Counted from the stretch's first letter, positions 46,230 to 57,190 are shown. The stretch: DNA of 64,000 nt from Areca catechu (GCA_021397845.1 CM038045.1:124292496-124356495); one strand, 5' to 3'. The notes: generated from the sequence alone by a model not told the origin. Program-made: numbers and translations.

Positions 46230-46245
46230 GTTTCCCCGCCTACTC
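46230..46245 (-). promoter_or_regulatory. Polypurine tract of the Tat element
   Basis: Complement of GTTTCCCCGCCTACTC, i.e. a G/A-rich AGGCGGGGAAAC next to the LTR start. Confidence 0.75.
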
Positions 46246-46756
46246 TTAGTTGTTGAAGCGAAGATCTGCCTCGAGAAGTGAGAGTATTATGGCCTTGTCG
46301 CTTTCTTCCTGAGAGACGGCGCGGTAAATGATTACGGGACCTCTATTGGGCTGTCCATCACGATCTGAGAATCAGATGGTGGACAGGTGCCATTCCTGGA
46401 TTGGGGAAAAGTAGGTGGCCATGAGGCTATCTCTTCTCGTCCCGTTGTACAGTGGTTGAGGCAATCTTTTGGTTGGGATTGGATAGTTGTGGTGGCTGTT
46501 CTCCGCCCATTGGATGAAGGATAGATTTTATCCTGGTGGTCAGTCGCAAGTGGGTTACCTCCCAGGGTAACCTTGAGTCAAAGTAACCCTTGGTGGGGGT
46601 CTAGAGACCCTTACTTTTCTTTTGGGGAAGGGTAAAGGTTCGGGCAAGGAAGCTTCTTCAATCTCGTCTCATTCTCCGCCCAAACCGTTCTGGACTACTA
46701 GTCTATTCTTCTTCAGGTAGAATCCTCTTTCCGCTCATTTGCTTCATTCTTTTGTC
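46246..46756. other. Spacer upstream of the antisense ORF
   Basis: GC-balanced sequence between polypurine tract and ATG; probable promoter and 5' UTR of the antisense gene. A CCCATTGG (CCAAT-type) motif lies near 46507. No convincing TATA. Confidence 0.4.
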
Positions 46757-48929
46757 ATGGAAGAGACCGTAGAGAGTCAGGGGAAGCAGGTTGGGCCCTC
46801 GGAGGCCGGAGATGCAGTAGGTCCAGAGTCAGTCCCCAGCTCGGTTTCTCAGAGCAAGGCAACCCTTCTTTGGGAACGCTACCGCATTCCTGAGGAATTT
46901 TTCTTTGTCCTCCCCGCACCCGAGGAGCGGGTGAACAAAGCTCCCCCTAGGTGCCTAGCTATATATGAAGATCACCTGAAGGCTGGTCTTCGATTTTCCT
47001 TGCACCCCTTCTTTGTTAAGATTTTTCGCTTGTACCAAGTGGTGCCAGCGCAGTTGACCCCAAACAGCATCAGGAACATCTGCGGGTTCCTGGTTATGTG
47101 CAGCATCGCCAACGTAGAGCCTAGGACCAACTTGTTCTCGACCTTTTTCATCCTCAAGAGGGACTTCCACAGCAACGGATGGTGGGTGATCGGTCTCAGA
47201 TCGGGCCGCAGGGTGATTAAGGACATGCCCAGCGCCATCCACGGGTGGAAACATGTATTCGTATTTGTGTTGTCTTTCGATCCATGGGACTTCGACACTG
47301 TGTGGAAGAAGCCTCGCTTGACCGCCAATGACGGAAAGAAAGTCTTGGCGGCCGATCAGTTGGATTATGATCTTCTGACCAACTCAGAAGTTGCCCCTAT
47401 CCGGGAGTTGTTGGAGGAGAGGAACCTCCATCGAGAGGGAATCAGTAAATTCCCCTCACTAGGTATAGCAGTTGAAGTTTCTGCTCCTCTACTTTAGGTT
47501 TTGTTGTAGTTCATTTAATTGAGGTGATCTCCTTTGCCTGCAAGTGGTGGGATGAAGCGCAATTTGAGTTGGCTTCGCCAGACTTCGGAGAGGAGGGTTG
47601 AACAGGCCCCTTCCACCAGGTCTGCAGCTCGGAAGAAAGCTCGGAGAGATGGTCCCGAAGGGGACCAAAGCACTTCGTCCTCCTGAGGCACCTCGGGGGA
47701 AGATGCAGCGGCTGCGGAAGGGGTTCCAGCGAGGTCCTTTCCAGTCGAGACTCCACCGGTGGTCACCTCCCAAATCGACACAACGGGGGGCCCGCCTCAA
47801 GGAGTGGATGTGCTGCTGGTTTGCCCCTCTGCTGCCGATAGGGGCAAAGTGCGGCAAGTCAAAGGAGAGTCCATCTACGGGGCTTCTTCAGCCGGAGGTC
47901 ATTCGACGAACCCTTCGGAGCTCCCGCCTATGGGAGAGCTGCTGGCTCCGGAGGAAGCCAGGCAGGCGTTGAAGGGTACGATACAGCCCCACAACCTGGC
48001 AATTCTTCAGAACCGGAGCTTTCTCAAGGTGTCTGATTCCAGCTTCGCCGCCTTGCAACAGGTATGACTATCACCGCCTCCTTTGCCTTGAGAGTTATTT
48101 GACCCTCGATTCTTCTTTTTTGATGTAGTTGGTCTATGACTTCACCTTCATGGAGGAAGGCCTGGGGAACGTGGACAGCCTCATCTACGACCTCAAGGAG
48201 GAGCTTCAGACTGCTAGGGCTGCCAGAGAAGTAGCCGAAGAGCTGAAGCAATCCATGGAGGACTGTCTTGTCCGGGTAACTAATGAAGTTCGTGACCTGA
48301 AGGGCGAACTGAAGAGCGCCCACTCGAGGATAGCGGGACAAGAGGCAGGGTGGGACAGGAGTAGGAAGCAAGTTGAATCCCTGGAGCGAATTGCCAAGGA
48401 GGATTAGGAGAAGATGGAGAACCTATCCAAGGTGGCGGAGGAGGCTTCTAGGAGAGCCGAAAAGGCGATCCTGGAATTCAAAGCTGCTAAGAGGGAGGCC
48501 GAAGCCACCAAGAGGGAGTCCGAAGCTTTGAGGAAGCGAATAGAGAATGTCGTGGCTGACTTCAAGATGTCTTCGTAATTTCAGACAGAGATTGATGAAG
48601 CATCATTGTATGCCTACCAGCACGGCTTCAACGACGGGCTTTCCAAGGTAAAAAAGACCCTCCCTCACCTCGACCTTTCGATGATCCCCTCCTACAACAT
48701 AATTGGAGAGGAAGGAGAAGAAGCGGAGGAGGCCGAAGCCGCAGGGGAGGTTGAGGAGTCGCCATGTCCGGCGGAGGAGGCTACTACCCCAGTCGAGAAT
48801 CCGGAGGTGATCCCAGCTTTGATCTTGGCCCAGGAGGCGATTCAGGCTGGAGGAGTCCAGGCTGAAGGTTCTCCCATCCCAGCCCAGATTGATGAGATCC
48901 TCTTCGAGCAAGTTGACAAGTTGCTCTAG
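46757..48929 (+). pseudogene. Tat antisense ORF 1, 'putative gypsy type transposon' domain plus coiled coil
   Basis: Plus strand, opposite to pol. Exon 1 (46757-47462, ATG in TTGTCATGG) carries the domain: RYRIPEEFFFVLPAPEER, LAIYEDHLKAGLRFSLHPFF, QLTPNSIRNICGF, GWKHVFVFVLSFDPWDFDTVW. A likely intron starts at GTATAG (47463). A basic then Pro/Ser-rich exon runs to 48061 (donor GTATGA); after an acceptor at 48128 comes a long coiled coil (EELQTARAAREVAEELKQS), FNDGLSKVKKTL and an acidic tail. In-frame stops near 47683, 48404 and 48576 interrupt it. No enzyme motif; the role in Tat biology is unknown. Confidence 0.8.
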
Positions 48930-49636
48930 TCCTGTGGTGTGGAGCCTTCTCTTGCTGATGTTGAGTGACCTGGATCATTCTGAATGTATTTTCTTCCTTT
49001 CTTACTTATATTGCCAATGAACTTTTTATTGCAATTTTTCCAGATTTTGGAATGAATTCTCCTTTCTTTGCATATGTATTGTTGTGCCTCATGTGTAGCC
49101 TGAAACGGTTCTATCGTTTCTCCTTTTACCTAGTCGAATGATAGCCTCCGAAGGCTATTCATTCGATAAGAACCAGTTTTACCGTTCTCTTTTCTACTTG
49201 GTTGAATAGTCGTGACCGAAGGCCGTTCAGTCGATGAGGACGAACCCTTGAACGGACCAAAACTCCATTGCGTTGCCTTTCTTCGGATGTTGAGCTTGTC
49301 CATTGGGGCAGATAGGAGTCATCTCCCCGTCAATAAATAATTAGGGGGATTTGATTAGGATCATCATTGTCCACATGGCGCGTCGAAATTTGTACAGTCG
49401 TAATCTCTTGCGCCTTATGAGCTGTCGGGCCTCTTTTTCCCAAAAAGAGACCATTAATGATGCCGTCGCATGATGCGGATTTCTTTGGATTTGAAGCGAT
49501 GGTGGTTGCGGTCCTGGGGATGGCTTTCGAGAGACTTTTTGGTTCTCAAAGCATCACCCAGACACGTGGCACCTTCTCATACGGCCGGGAAGGATGTGGG
49601 ACGCGCCTCCCCGCAGTCGGTCGTGGGTGCAGGGTT
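48930..49636. other. Region between the two antisense ORFs
   Basis: Holds two imperfect copies of a CGTTCTCTTTT/ACTTGGTTGAAT-like block (49100-49230), probably the 3' end of ORF 1 and the promoter of ORF 2. An upstream in-frame ATG at 49457 precedes the TATA box and is not favoured as start. Confidence 0.4.
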
Positions 49637-49638
49637 TC

Positions 49639-49646
49639 TATAAATA
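49639..49646 (+). promoter_or_regulatory. TATA box of antisense ORF 2
   Basis: TATAAATA in GGGTTTCTATAAATAGGACC, 60 bp before the ATG at 49706, a normal plant core-promoter layout. Confidence 0.65.
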
Positions 49647-49705
49647 GGACCCTGCCCCCTGCTATCAAAGGCCATCATTCCGTTGGTGTCTTCCCTCCAT
49701 TAGCC

Positions 49706-50248
49706 ATGAGGTTCAGCACTTCTGAGCTCCATCGTGCAGCGAAGAGGAGGGCTATTGACCCCAAGAGGAAGCAAAGTCCAGAGTCATCTGGGCCTGTAGG
49801 CAAAGAGGAGGAGCCTCTGGTGGACCGTCTCGAGAAGAAGGTCCGCCTTCTGGAGGCTCAATTGAGGGAGGCCTGGGCCCAAGTTACGGTGGCAACCATG
49901 GCGACGGAGGAGGCGAAGAAGGAGATGACGGATGCCATTGCAAACTTCAGAGCTTCTGCCGCATTCAAGGATGAGCTCATCGGGGTGGCCCTGGACTCCT
50001 TCCATCAGGGGTTTTGGGAGTGCCAGAGGAAAGCCTCCAAGTTTTATAACTTGAAGGGCTTGGATAATATCAAACCCTCCGTTCCCTTCCCCGGCCACAA
50101 ATTTGATTCTGACTCCGATGAGGGGTCGGACTCGAGTTCGGACGGAAACCCCGTGGGCCTTTTGTCGTCTCATCTGGTCTCTCCCGACGGTACGGGAAAA
50201 ACCCGTCAGGGAGTTAATGCAAATTTTCCAACCTTGCTGTTGCTGTAG
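49706..50248 (+). CDS. Tat antisense ORF 2, coiled-coil protein, unknown function
   Basis: A 181-codon open frame from ATG in TTAGCCATGAGG. A basic N-terminus (HRAAKRRAIDPKRKQSP) is followed by a heptad coiled coil (RLEKKVRLLEAQLREAWAQV), a conserved-looking GVALDSFHQGFWECQRKA segment, and an acidic Asp/Ser run (FDSDSDEGSDSSSDG). It sits antisense between pol and ORF 1 with its own TATA box. The GFWECQRKA part resembles GFNDGLSKVK of ORF 1, so it may be a shortened duplicate of the ORF 1 C-terminal half. No disruption seen; expression unknown. Confidence 0.55.
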   Translation: MRFSTSELHRAAKRRAIDPKRKQSPESSGPVGKEEEPLVDRLEKKVRLLEAQLREAWAQVTVATMATEEAKKEMTDAIANFRASAAFKDELIGVALDSFHQGFWECQRKASKFYNLKGLDNIKPSVPFPGHKFDSDSDEGSDSSSDGNPVGLLSSHLVSPDGTGKTRQGVNANFPTLLLL

Positions 50249-50780
50249 CTGCTCTTTTTTTTCTTTTTTTTTTTTATATCTCTCTTTAGGAGAGTTTCTT
50301 TTCTTTTTCTTACTCTCTTTTTAGGAGAGTTTCTTTCTTTCTTTTCTCTTTCTTTTCTTTTTGTAAAAATTTGAAAGAAATGAAAGATCTTTTCTTTTAC
50401 CTCTTTCCATGTATTTTCTGCGATGTGTTGCATCACGATTTGTCCATAATGTAGACTCTGTAGACCACTTACGGTCTGTAGGAAAGAAGTAGGGTCCGTT
50501 GGACCATTCTGAGAGTGTTTGTTGTTGACAGAGAGGACAACAGTAGTCCTTTTAGGCATGTGTTTGGATTTTTCGTAGGGTAGGGTGTTTACACCATCCT
50601 TGTGCACTTTCTGTTGTGATTAAGGTAGGCTATTCAGGCCTGCCTCAGCGCATGTTCGGATCATCGTAGGGTAGGTTACGAAAACCATCCCTGCACCTTT
50701 GATCTTTTTGGTGGCCTGGTTAGGCCATCCATTATGCTCGTCGGGCATACCGATAAGGTGAGTGGATCAGACTCTCCTTT
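50249..50780. other. Polypyrimidine tract and spacer
   Basis: T/C-rich run with a duplicated TTTAGGAGAGTTTCTT block (50280-50345). Then two similar ~50-bp blocks containing CGTAGGGTAGG and ACCATCC (50570-50605, 50655-50695). No gene. Confidence 0.5.
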
Positions 50781-51765
50781 GCGCAATTGACCGATTTTTC
50801 AGATCGGGTCATTCAGGTTGTTGTCGTTCAGTCGATGCAACTATCCATTCTGAGTTGAGTAGGGTTAATGAGCTTTGCACAGGAGTTTTTTGGAACTTTT
50901 TCATTGATAGTATTTACGAAGGTTTTGTACATTCCATAGCCTGGATAAGGTCTTCCCCTCTAGGGTCTTGAGTCGATATGTCCTTGGTCAAATGACTTCT
51001 TCGACTTGATATGGGCCTTCCCAGTAGGGGAAGAGTTTATCCTATTCCGTTGGCCTGGACACCTTTGCTCTTCGCAATACCATGTCCCCCGTACGGAAAG
51101 TTTGCTCCTTCACCCTTCGTTGTAGTACTTGGCGACCTTTTGCTGGTATGTCGCCATTCTTATCTGGGCTTGTAGCCTAGTGCTTGATAGCAAATCCAGA
51201 TCAATCCTTCTACAATCGAAATTCTCAGGCTCTTCATAGTTGTCAATTCTCAGGGACTGTAGGGAGACTTAGATAGGTAGCATGGCTTCGGTACCGTAGG
51301 CTAGGTTGAACGGAGATTTACCAGTGGCTGTTCTTAGGGTAGTTCGGTATGCCCAAAGAATAGAGGTCAGTTCTTTGGCTCAAAGTCCTTTGGTGGCGTT
51401 CAACCTTGTCTTCAGACCATGGAGGATGGTCCGGTTAGTGACTTTGGCTTCTCTATTGGACTGTGGATGAGCAACGGATGTTAGCCGATGCTGGATATGG
51501 TACTGAGCACAGAAGTCCTTGAACTTCGGATTGTCGAATTGTCTTCCATTGTCCGTGATGATGACATGTGGGATACCGAACCTGAAGATTATGGAATTTT
51601 TCACAAAACTTTCCACCTTGCCCTCTGTGATTTGGGCCAATGGTTCAGCTTTCACCCACTTCTTGAAATAGTCGATGGCCACTAGGAGAAACTTCCTTTT
51701 CCTTGATGCTGGTAGGAACGGGCCAAGAATGTCCATCCCCCACTGGGCAAAGGGCCATGGGGTTG
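50781..51765 (-). pseudogene. Tat pol fragment: integrase core end and C-terminal domain
   Basis: Minus strand. The integrase core reads WGMDILGPFLPASRKRKFLL, then IITDNGRQFDNPKFKDFC, holding the two catalytic Asp. The third catalytic site, normally the Glu of HPQSNGQAE, reads HPQSNREAK, so the Glu is Lys. Downstream: ILWAYRTTLRTATGKSPFNL, AYGTEAMLP, then a C-terminal domain (FRTGDMVLRRAKVSRPTE, EGPYQVEEV) broken by stops. The 5' part of pol is cut off at 51765 by the element C array. Match to the Tat/Athila type is by sequence style. Confidence 0.85.
51761..51765. repeat. Putative left target-site duplication of the array (GGTTG)
   Basis: Five bases before LTR 1; should recur after the last LTR of the array, outside the window. 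Confidence 0.5.
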
Positions 51766-53085
51766 TGGTGTGGACACCAGAAGCCGAAAGAAACTTCACT
51801 CCAACAAGGTTAGCCTTAACCCAATTTGGATCGAAGATAATTAGGTTATCTTGTATCCTTTAGTTCAAAAATATTTTATTTTCAAGAGTCATTTCCTTTT
51901 CAAGAGTCCTGTAATTAATTTTGAGTTTCAAATCAAGAGTGTTTATTGAGTCCTGTAATTACTTTTAAAATTTCATTTCCTGTAAGTCCATTTCAAGTTT
52001 TAAAGTCTAGGTCAGTCAAGTCAGTTCAGTTGAGTTAAGTCTAATTCAGTTAAGTTAAGTCTAATCAAGTCTTAAAGCCATGAAAGCCAGCAACAAGACT
52101 CAAATTCTAGACCCCAGAATTTGACCACATGAAGAAGAGAAGACACATCAACCAAGCAAGAGAAAAGGACCATCAACTAGGACCACTGGGCGCCACATGT
52201 CATTCTTATCCAAGTAGAAGACCACCACACCATGCCACGTCATCAGGTGCCACTTCACCAGCCACCTCATCACCCTTTGGGTGCCAACAAGGGAGATTCA
52301 AATTCAAGGAGGTTGGCCACATCCCTCCAAGTCCTCCACCAAATCCTCCAACCCCCCCCACATCCCTCCAAACTCTCCACCAAATCCTCCAACCCCCCTT
52401 GTAATCCTCCTCGATCTGGGGAGTTTTTAAATTTCAAAATCTAGCTTTGTGAGGCTATTAAAAGCCTTGGACGCCCATTGTAAAAGAGATTGATTTTGGA
52501 AATGAATGAAGTTTGAAGTGAAGTTGTCTTGAGTTTTATGTGTGAAATTTTTCCTATCTTCTTCTTCCACGCACAAAGCCACTCTCTTCCCTAGCAATTC
52601 ATCATCCAAGCTCAAGGCAAAGGCATTGGAGTCGGCCAGATCTTCTCAACTATCTTTTCTTTGTTCACAAGTTCTCCCATCCCTTATTTATGTTTGCATC
52701 CTTCAACCTTAACTTTGATCTTCATTGCAGGGTCCTTCGAAGTCTTTGAGTTGTGAACCGGGTTCACCTTGACAAAGAACCAACAAGCTGAAGCCCCAAG
52801 TCCAGGGTTCTGATCTCTATTATCCAGGTTCTTCAGTTCTGAGCATTGGTAGTTTCAAGGTATGAATCAAAAGAAGGTTGGAAAGCTCATCAAGATAAGT
52901 CCACAATCATTAGCCCCTATTGTCTAGATCTTCTTCCTTCTTAGTTTAGGATTGTGTCTAATCAAGTAAAAATCTCATTTCTTATAATCCTTAAGTCTTA
53001 TTATGATGAGTACAATGCTAGTGTAATTAGGTTTCATTGCTCTACAAACCATATTCAAAGCATTAATTATATGCTTGCCGCATCA
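51766..53085 (+). repeat. Element C LTR 1
   Basis: 1320 bp, TGGTGTGGACACCA ... GCCGCATCA. C-rich CCTCCAA repeats near 52317-52400 and a TATA-like CTATTAAAAG near 52457. Confidence 0.95.
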
Positions 53086-53088
53086 AAT

Positions 53089-53100
53089 TGGTATCAGAGC
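53089..53100 (+). promoter_or_regulatory. Primer-binding site, unit 1
   Basis: TGGTATCAGAGC three bases after LTR 1. Confidence 0.95.
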
Positions 53101-53148
53101 ATGGTTGCATTAGGGTAGAATAGTTTTCTTTAAATCCAAGCAAGATCT

Positions 53149-53233
53149 AAAATTCACGCCTCCTAAGCGGGTGTACTCTAGTACACTGTCACGACCCATG
53201 GGAATAATGAGCCCCTGGCCAGACGTGAGTTTT
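53149..53233 (+). ncRNA. Structured leader element, unit 1
   Basis: Arms AAAATTCACG (53149-53158) and CGTGAGTTTT (53224-53233) pair over ten positions with one G-T. Inner hairpin GTGTAC-TCTA-GTACAC at 53171-53186. Pairing is kept in element A with different bases. Confidence 0.65.
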
Positions 53234-54038
53234 TAGATTGAAGTTTTGGGTAAGCCATTGCATTTGTTTGATTAGGTTCTGTTTTCTGAAAATTTGCATC
53301 TGTTTACTGTAATCCATCTGCAGCTCCAAAGGCAAGTCACTAATTTTTTATTGAAATATTTTTTTTCTTGTTCCATTTTAAGTCAGTTATCACCATATTA
53401 AATTTCATCATCAGAAAAAAATTATAAAAAAAATGAAAATTTCTGCAGTTCAATACTGTCATTAGGGTTCTGTTCTGTCCTTTTTATTTATCTTTAATTG
53501 TAGGATCTGGTTGGAGTAGTACAGATTTTAGTTTTAAAATTCCTTTTATCTACATTGAAACATATAAGTTAGGAATCCTCTGTGAATTTTTTATAATTTT
53601 TGAACATTTTTTTCATCACGTTTTCCATACCACTTTCAAACTGCAACACACTTCTGCAGCACCTTTGCATTTCATTCATCTCATGAGAAATCAAATTAAG
53701 GGCATCAATTTGACATAGGGTCAGGATTTCATCACCTGTCCCTAGCCCAAAAATCACCAACCAGCATATCGATCCCAGCCCATTAATTAAAATTGAGTAG
53801 AACGTTAATTGCCCTAGTGGGTTAGGGACACCAACAAATTGGGTTCAGGTTAGGGTCAAGTTAACTGTGTCAGCTAATTGGTGTGTGCTTACTGGCTTGG
53901 TGCCTAGGATTGGTGCATCAGGGCTTGTGATTTGGTCCGCCTACCTGGCCAATCTCAGATTGGTGTCTAAGGTTGGCAATCAGGGACCTTCACTCCCCAC
54001 CACCTACCTGGCTAAGTCCCATAAGTACTACTAGCTAG
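53234..54038 (+). other. Unit 1 leader
   Basis: Untranslated; includes the block shared with element A (53690-53835). No ORF. Confidence 0.7.
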
Positions 54039-55004
54039 TTGGTTCACTTAATTAGACCTCTAATTTGTGCTCTAGGTCTAGGAAACCTTAGCTCGAGCTT
54101 GAGTCCATTTGTATGCATGACAAGTAGAGCAGGGACACCATATTCACCAATCCAAGCCCAGTCCAGTGTAGCCATTGACCCGAATCTTGAAACCATGCTG
54201 AAAGGCCTAAATGATCTAATGGCCCAATTGAACCAAATGCTGGCTAACCAATTTTTCTTAGACCAACCAACTCCTACTTTCCCATTAGCTCATATGAATG
54301 ATAGGAGTAAGAACCCTGAAGTACAAGTTGAGTTCATGAATACTCAAGACTTAGGGTATCCTCAAACTGAAGGGCTAGGGAAGGAAGAAGGCAAGTTTGA
54401 ACCTAGTAAATATGTGTATGAGACTAACATAAGTTTAATAGATGAATATGAAGGGGAAGACTGTGAAGAGAACAACTTTAATACCTTACCTGAGGAAACC
54501 TTTGGTAAAGAAAAGATTATTGAGCCTAGTCCTGAAACATCAGAACAACCAAAATTTAGTGAGGACTTGGTTCCCGTAAGACAATGCCCTCAGGAAGAAC
54601 CCAATACTTTAGCTTCGACACAAGAACTCCTTCAGGTACCTGAGAAGAACCCAATCATTATTTTAGAAGACTTTCCTGATGACCTTCAACTACCTAGAAG
54701 CATCCCTCCTGTAGATCAATATTCAAATCTTAAGGTCATCATGAGTAACCAAGGTCTGTTTCAAGATTCCCCTAAATTATTCCAAGACTCGGATTCCTAT
54801 TTCCTGCCTTTCCTTAAGTCTTATCCTAATTTTAGAGCCATTAAGTTTCATTTTGATGAGATTAATAGGTTGCATGAGCCTTTAAAGCCTATTCCTTTTG
54901 CTACCTACTTTTGGAAAACCTTATGGCATTTGCTAGGAACCCATGGTAAATTCTCATGTACATACCAGACCAGGGTCAAACATAGAGAGTCATTAATCTG
55001 TTAG
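54039..55004 (+). CDS. Element C ORF1 (gag N-terminus/acidic linker/integrase joint), unit 1
   Basis: 321 codons if read from 54039. The conserved start is more likely at the (M/I)DPNLETMLKGLNDLMAQ segment; in unit 1 that Met codon is ATT. A short coiled N-terminus (LNQMLANQF) is followed by a long Glu/Pro-rich linker (LIDEYEGEDCEENN; LPEETFGKEKIIEPSPE), a conserved DDLQLPRSIPPVDQYSNLKV segment, and TYFWKTLWHLLGTHGKFS, which is integrase-core text cut short. No gag core, zinc knuckle, protease or RT. Length is unusual for either gag or pol. Confidence 0.75.
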   Translation: MVHLIRPLICALGLGNLSSSLSPFVCMTSRAGTPYSPIQAQSSVAIDPNLETMLKGLNDLMAQLNQMLANQFFLDQPTPTFPLAHMNDRSKNPEVQVEFMNTQDLGYPQTEGLGKEEGKFEPSKYVYETNISLIDEYEGEDCEENNFNTLPEETFGKEKIIEPSPETSEQPKFSEDLVPVRQCPQEEPNTLASTQELLQVPEKNPIIILEDFPDDLQLPRSIPPVDQYSNLKVIMSNQGLFQDSPKLFQDSDSYFLPFLKSYPNFRAIKFHFDEINRLHEPLKPIPFATYFWKTLWHLLGTHGKFSCTYQTRVKHRESLIC

Positions 55005-55127
55005 GTTTAGGCCCTAGAGAGTCCAATAAAATTCCTCTTAATAAAGATGCCTAGTTCAGTCTGCATTTCGTAAGTGCTTGTGTAAGTTTCTGAGTCTGCT
55101 GAGTCTTTTGCACAGCATGTCACAAAT

Positions 55128-55802
55128 ATGCATAAAGAAATCAGTAATAAGATCAACCTGAGCAATGAAACTTATAAACACTTAGCTGACTCACATAAGA
55201 GGGCTAAAGAATTATGTGAAGGGAATTATGCGATGATTAGGCTCAACCCTGAATGGTTTCCTCCTGGAACCATAAAGAAGCTGCATGCCCGCGGAGCGGG
55301 ACCTTTTAAGATCTTAAAGAAAATAGGGCCTAATGCATATATTTTGGAACTTCCACTTGATATGGGTATTAGTACAACCTTCAATATTTTAGACCTAGTA
55401 GAATACAAAGAACCACTACTAATACCTAGTGAGCCTTTTGAGCCAGAAACTTTCATTGAGAGTGAACATATTTTCGAGTGTCCACCACCAACCTTACCTG
55501 AGTAGAGAGAGAGGATTAAGAGAATCCTAGATGACAAGATCATTACTACCAGGAATAAGGACTATCAGCGATACCTGGTTCAATGGCAAGGTCGACCTGA
55601 GTCCGACAACTCTTGGATTACTCGAGAGGACCTGCAAAGACTTAACCCAGACTTGTTCGAGCATTATTAGGGCAAAACTGAACCATACTCGACTGGGTCG
55701 AGTTCTGCCCACCCCAGGAGAATTGGTGTGGACACCAGAAGCCGAAAGAAACTTCACTTCAACAAGGTTAGCCTTATCCCAATTTGGATCGAAGATAATT
55801 AG
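55128..55802 (+). pseudogene. Element C ORF2 (integrase C-terminus plus chromodomain), unit 1
   Basis: Same as the intact frame of unit 3 (63041-63715), but CAG codons at 55503 and 55668 are TAG. The first falls between the integrase C-terminal domain and the chromodomain, so only 125 residues would be made. Confidence 0.88.
55710..55723 (+). promoter_or_regulatory. Polypurine tract, unit 1
   Basis: CACCCCAGGAGAAT abutting LTR 2; the purine run AGGAGAA is short for the class. Confidence 0.6.
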
Positions 55803-57042
55803 GTTACCTTGTATCCTTTAGTTCAAAAATATTTTATTTTCAAGAGTCTTTCCTTTTCAAGAGTCCTGTAATTAATTTTGAGTTTTAAATCAAGAGTGTT
55901 TATTAAGTCCTGTAATTACTTTTAAAATTTCATTTCCTGTAAGTCCATTTCAAGTTTTAAAGTCTAGGTCAGTCAAGTCAGTTCAGTTGAGTTAAGTCTA
56001 ATTCAGTTGAGTTAAGTCTAATCAAGTCTTAAAGCCATGAAAGCCAGCAACAAGACTCAAATTCTAGACCCCAGAATTTGACCACATGAAGAAGAGAAGA
56101 CACATCAACCAAGCAAGAGAAAAGGACCATCAACTAGGACCACTGGGCGCCACATGTCATTCTTATCCAAGTAGAAGACCACCACACCATGCCACGTCAT
56201 CAGGTGCCACTTCACCAGCCACCTCATCACCCTTTGGGTGCCAACAAGGGAGATTCAAATTCAAGGAGGTTGGCCACATCCCTCCAAGTCCTCCACCAAA
56301 TCCTCCAACCCCCCCCATATCCCTCCAAACTCTCCACCAAATCCTCCAACCCCCCTTGTAATCCTCCTCGATCTGGGGAGTTTTTAAATTTCAAAATCTA
56401 GCTTTGTGAGGCTATTAAAAGCCTTGGACACCCACTATAAAAGAGATTGATTTTGGAAATGAATGAAGTTTGAAGTGAAGTTGTCTTGAGTTTTATGTGT
56501 GAAATTTTTTCTATCTTCTTGTTCCACACCCAAAGCCACTCTCTTCCCTAGCAATTCATCATCCAAGCTCAAGGCAAAGGCATTGGAGTCGGCCAGATCT
56601 TCTCAACTATCTTTTCTTTGTTCACAAGTTCTCCCATCCCTTATTTATGTTTGCATCCTTCAACCTTAACTTTGATCTTCATTGCAGGGTCCTTCGAAGT
56701 CTTTGAGTTGTGAACCGGGTTCACCTTGACAAAGAACCAACAAGCTGAAGCCCCAAGTCCAGGGTTCTGATCTCTATTATCCAGGTTCTTCAGTTCTGAG
56801 CATTGGTAGTTTCAAGGTATGAATCAAAAGAAGGTTGGAAAGCTCATCAAGGTAAGTCCACAATCATTAGCCCCTATTGTCTAGATCTTCTTCCTTCTTA
56901 GTTTAGGATTGTGTCTAATCAAGTAAAAATCTCATTTCTTATAATCCTTAAGTCTTATTATGATGAGTACAATGCTAGTGTAATTAGGTTTCATTGCTCT
57001 ACAAACCATATTCAAAACATTAATCATATGCTTGCCGCATCA
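55724..57042 (+). repeat. Element C LTR 2
   Basis: 1319 bp; serves as 3' LTR of unit 1 and 5' LTR of unit 2. Confidence 0.95.
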
Positions 57043-57045
57043 AAT

Positions 57046-57057
57046 TGGTATCAGAGC
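57046..57057 (+). promoter_or_regulatory. Primer-binding site, unit 2
   Basis: TGGTATCAGAGC. Confidence 0.95.
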
Positions 57058-57105
57058 ATGGTTGCAATAGGGTAGAATAGTTTTCTTTAAATCCAAGCAA
57101 GATCT

Positions 57106-57190
57106 AAAATTCACGCCTCCTGAGCGGGTGTACTCTAGTACACTGTCACGACCCATGGGAATAATGAGCCCCTGGCCAGACGTGAGTTTT
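57106..57190 (+). ncRNA. Structured leader element, unit 2
   Basis: Same arms (57106-57115, 57181-57190) and hairpin (57128-57143) as unit 1. Confidence 0.65.

Noticed and set aside
46757..48929. Host gene encoding a coiled-coil protein
   Set aside because: It lies between polypurine tract and pol of a Tat element, with homologous copies at 40498-38760 and 19768-10907 in similar positions.
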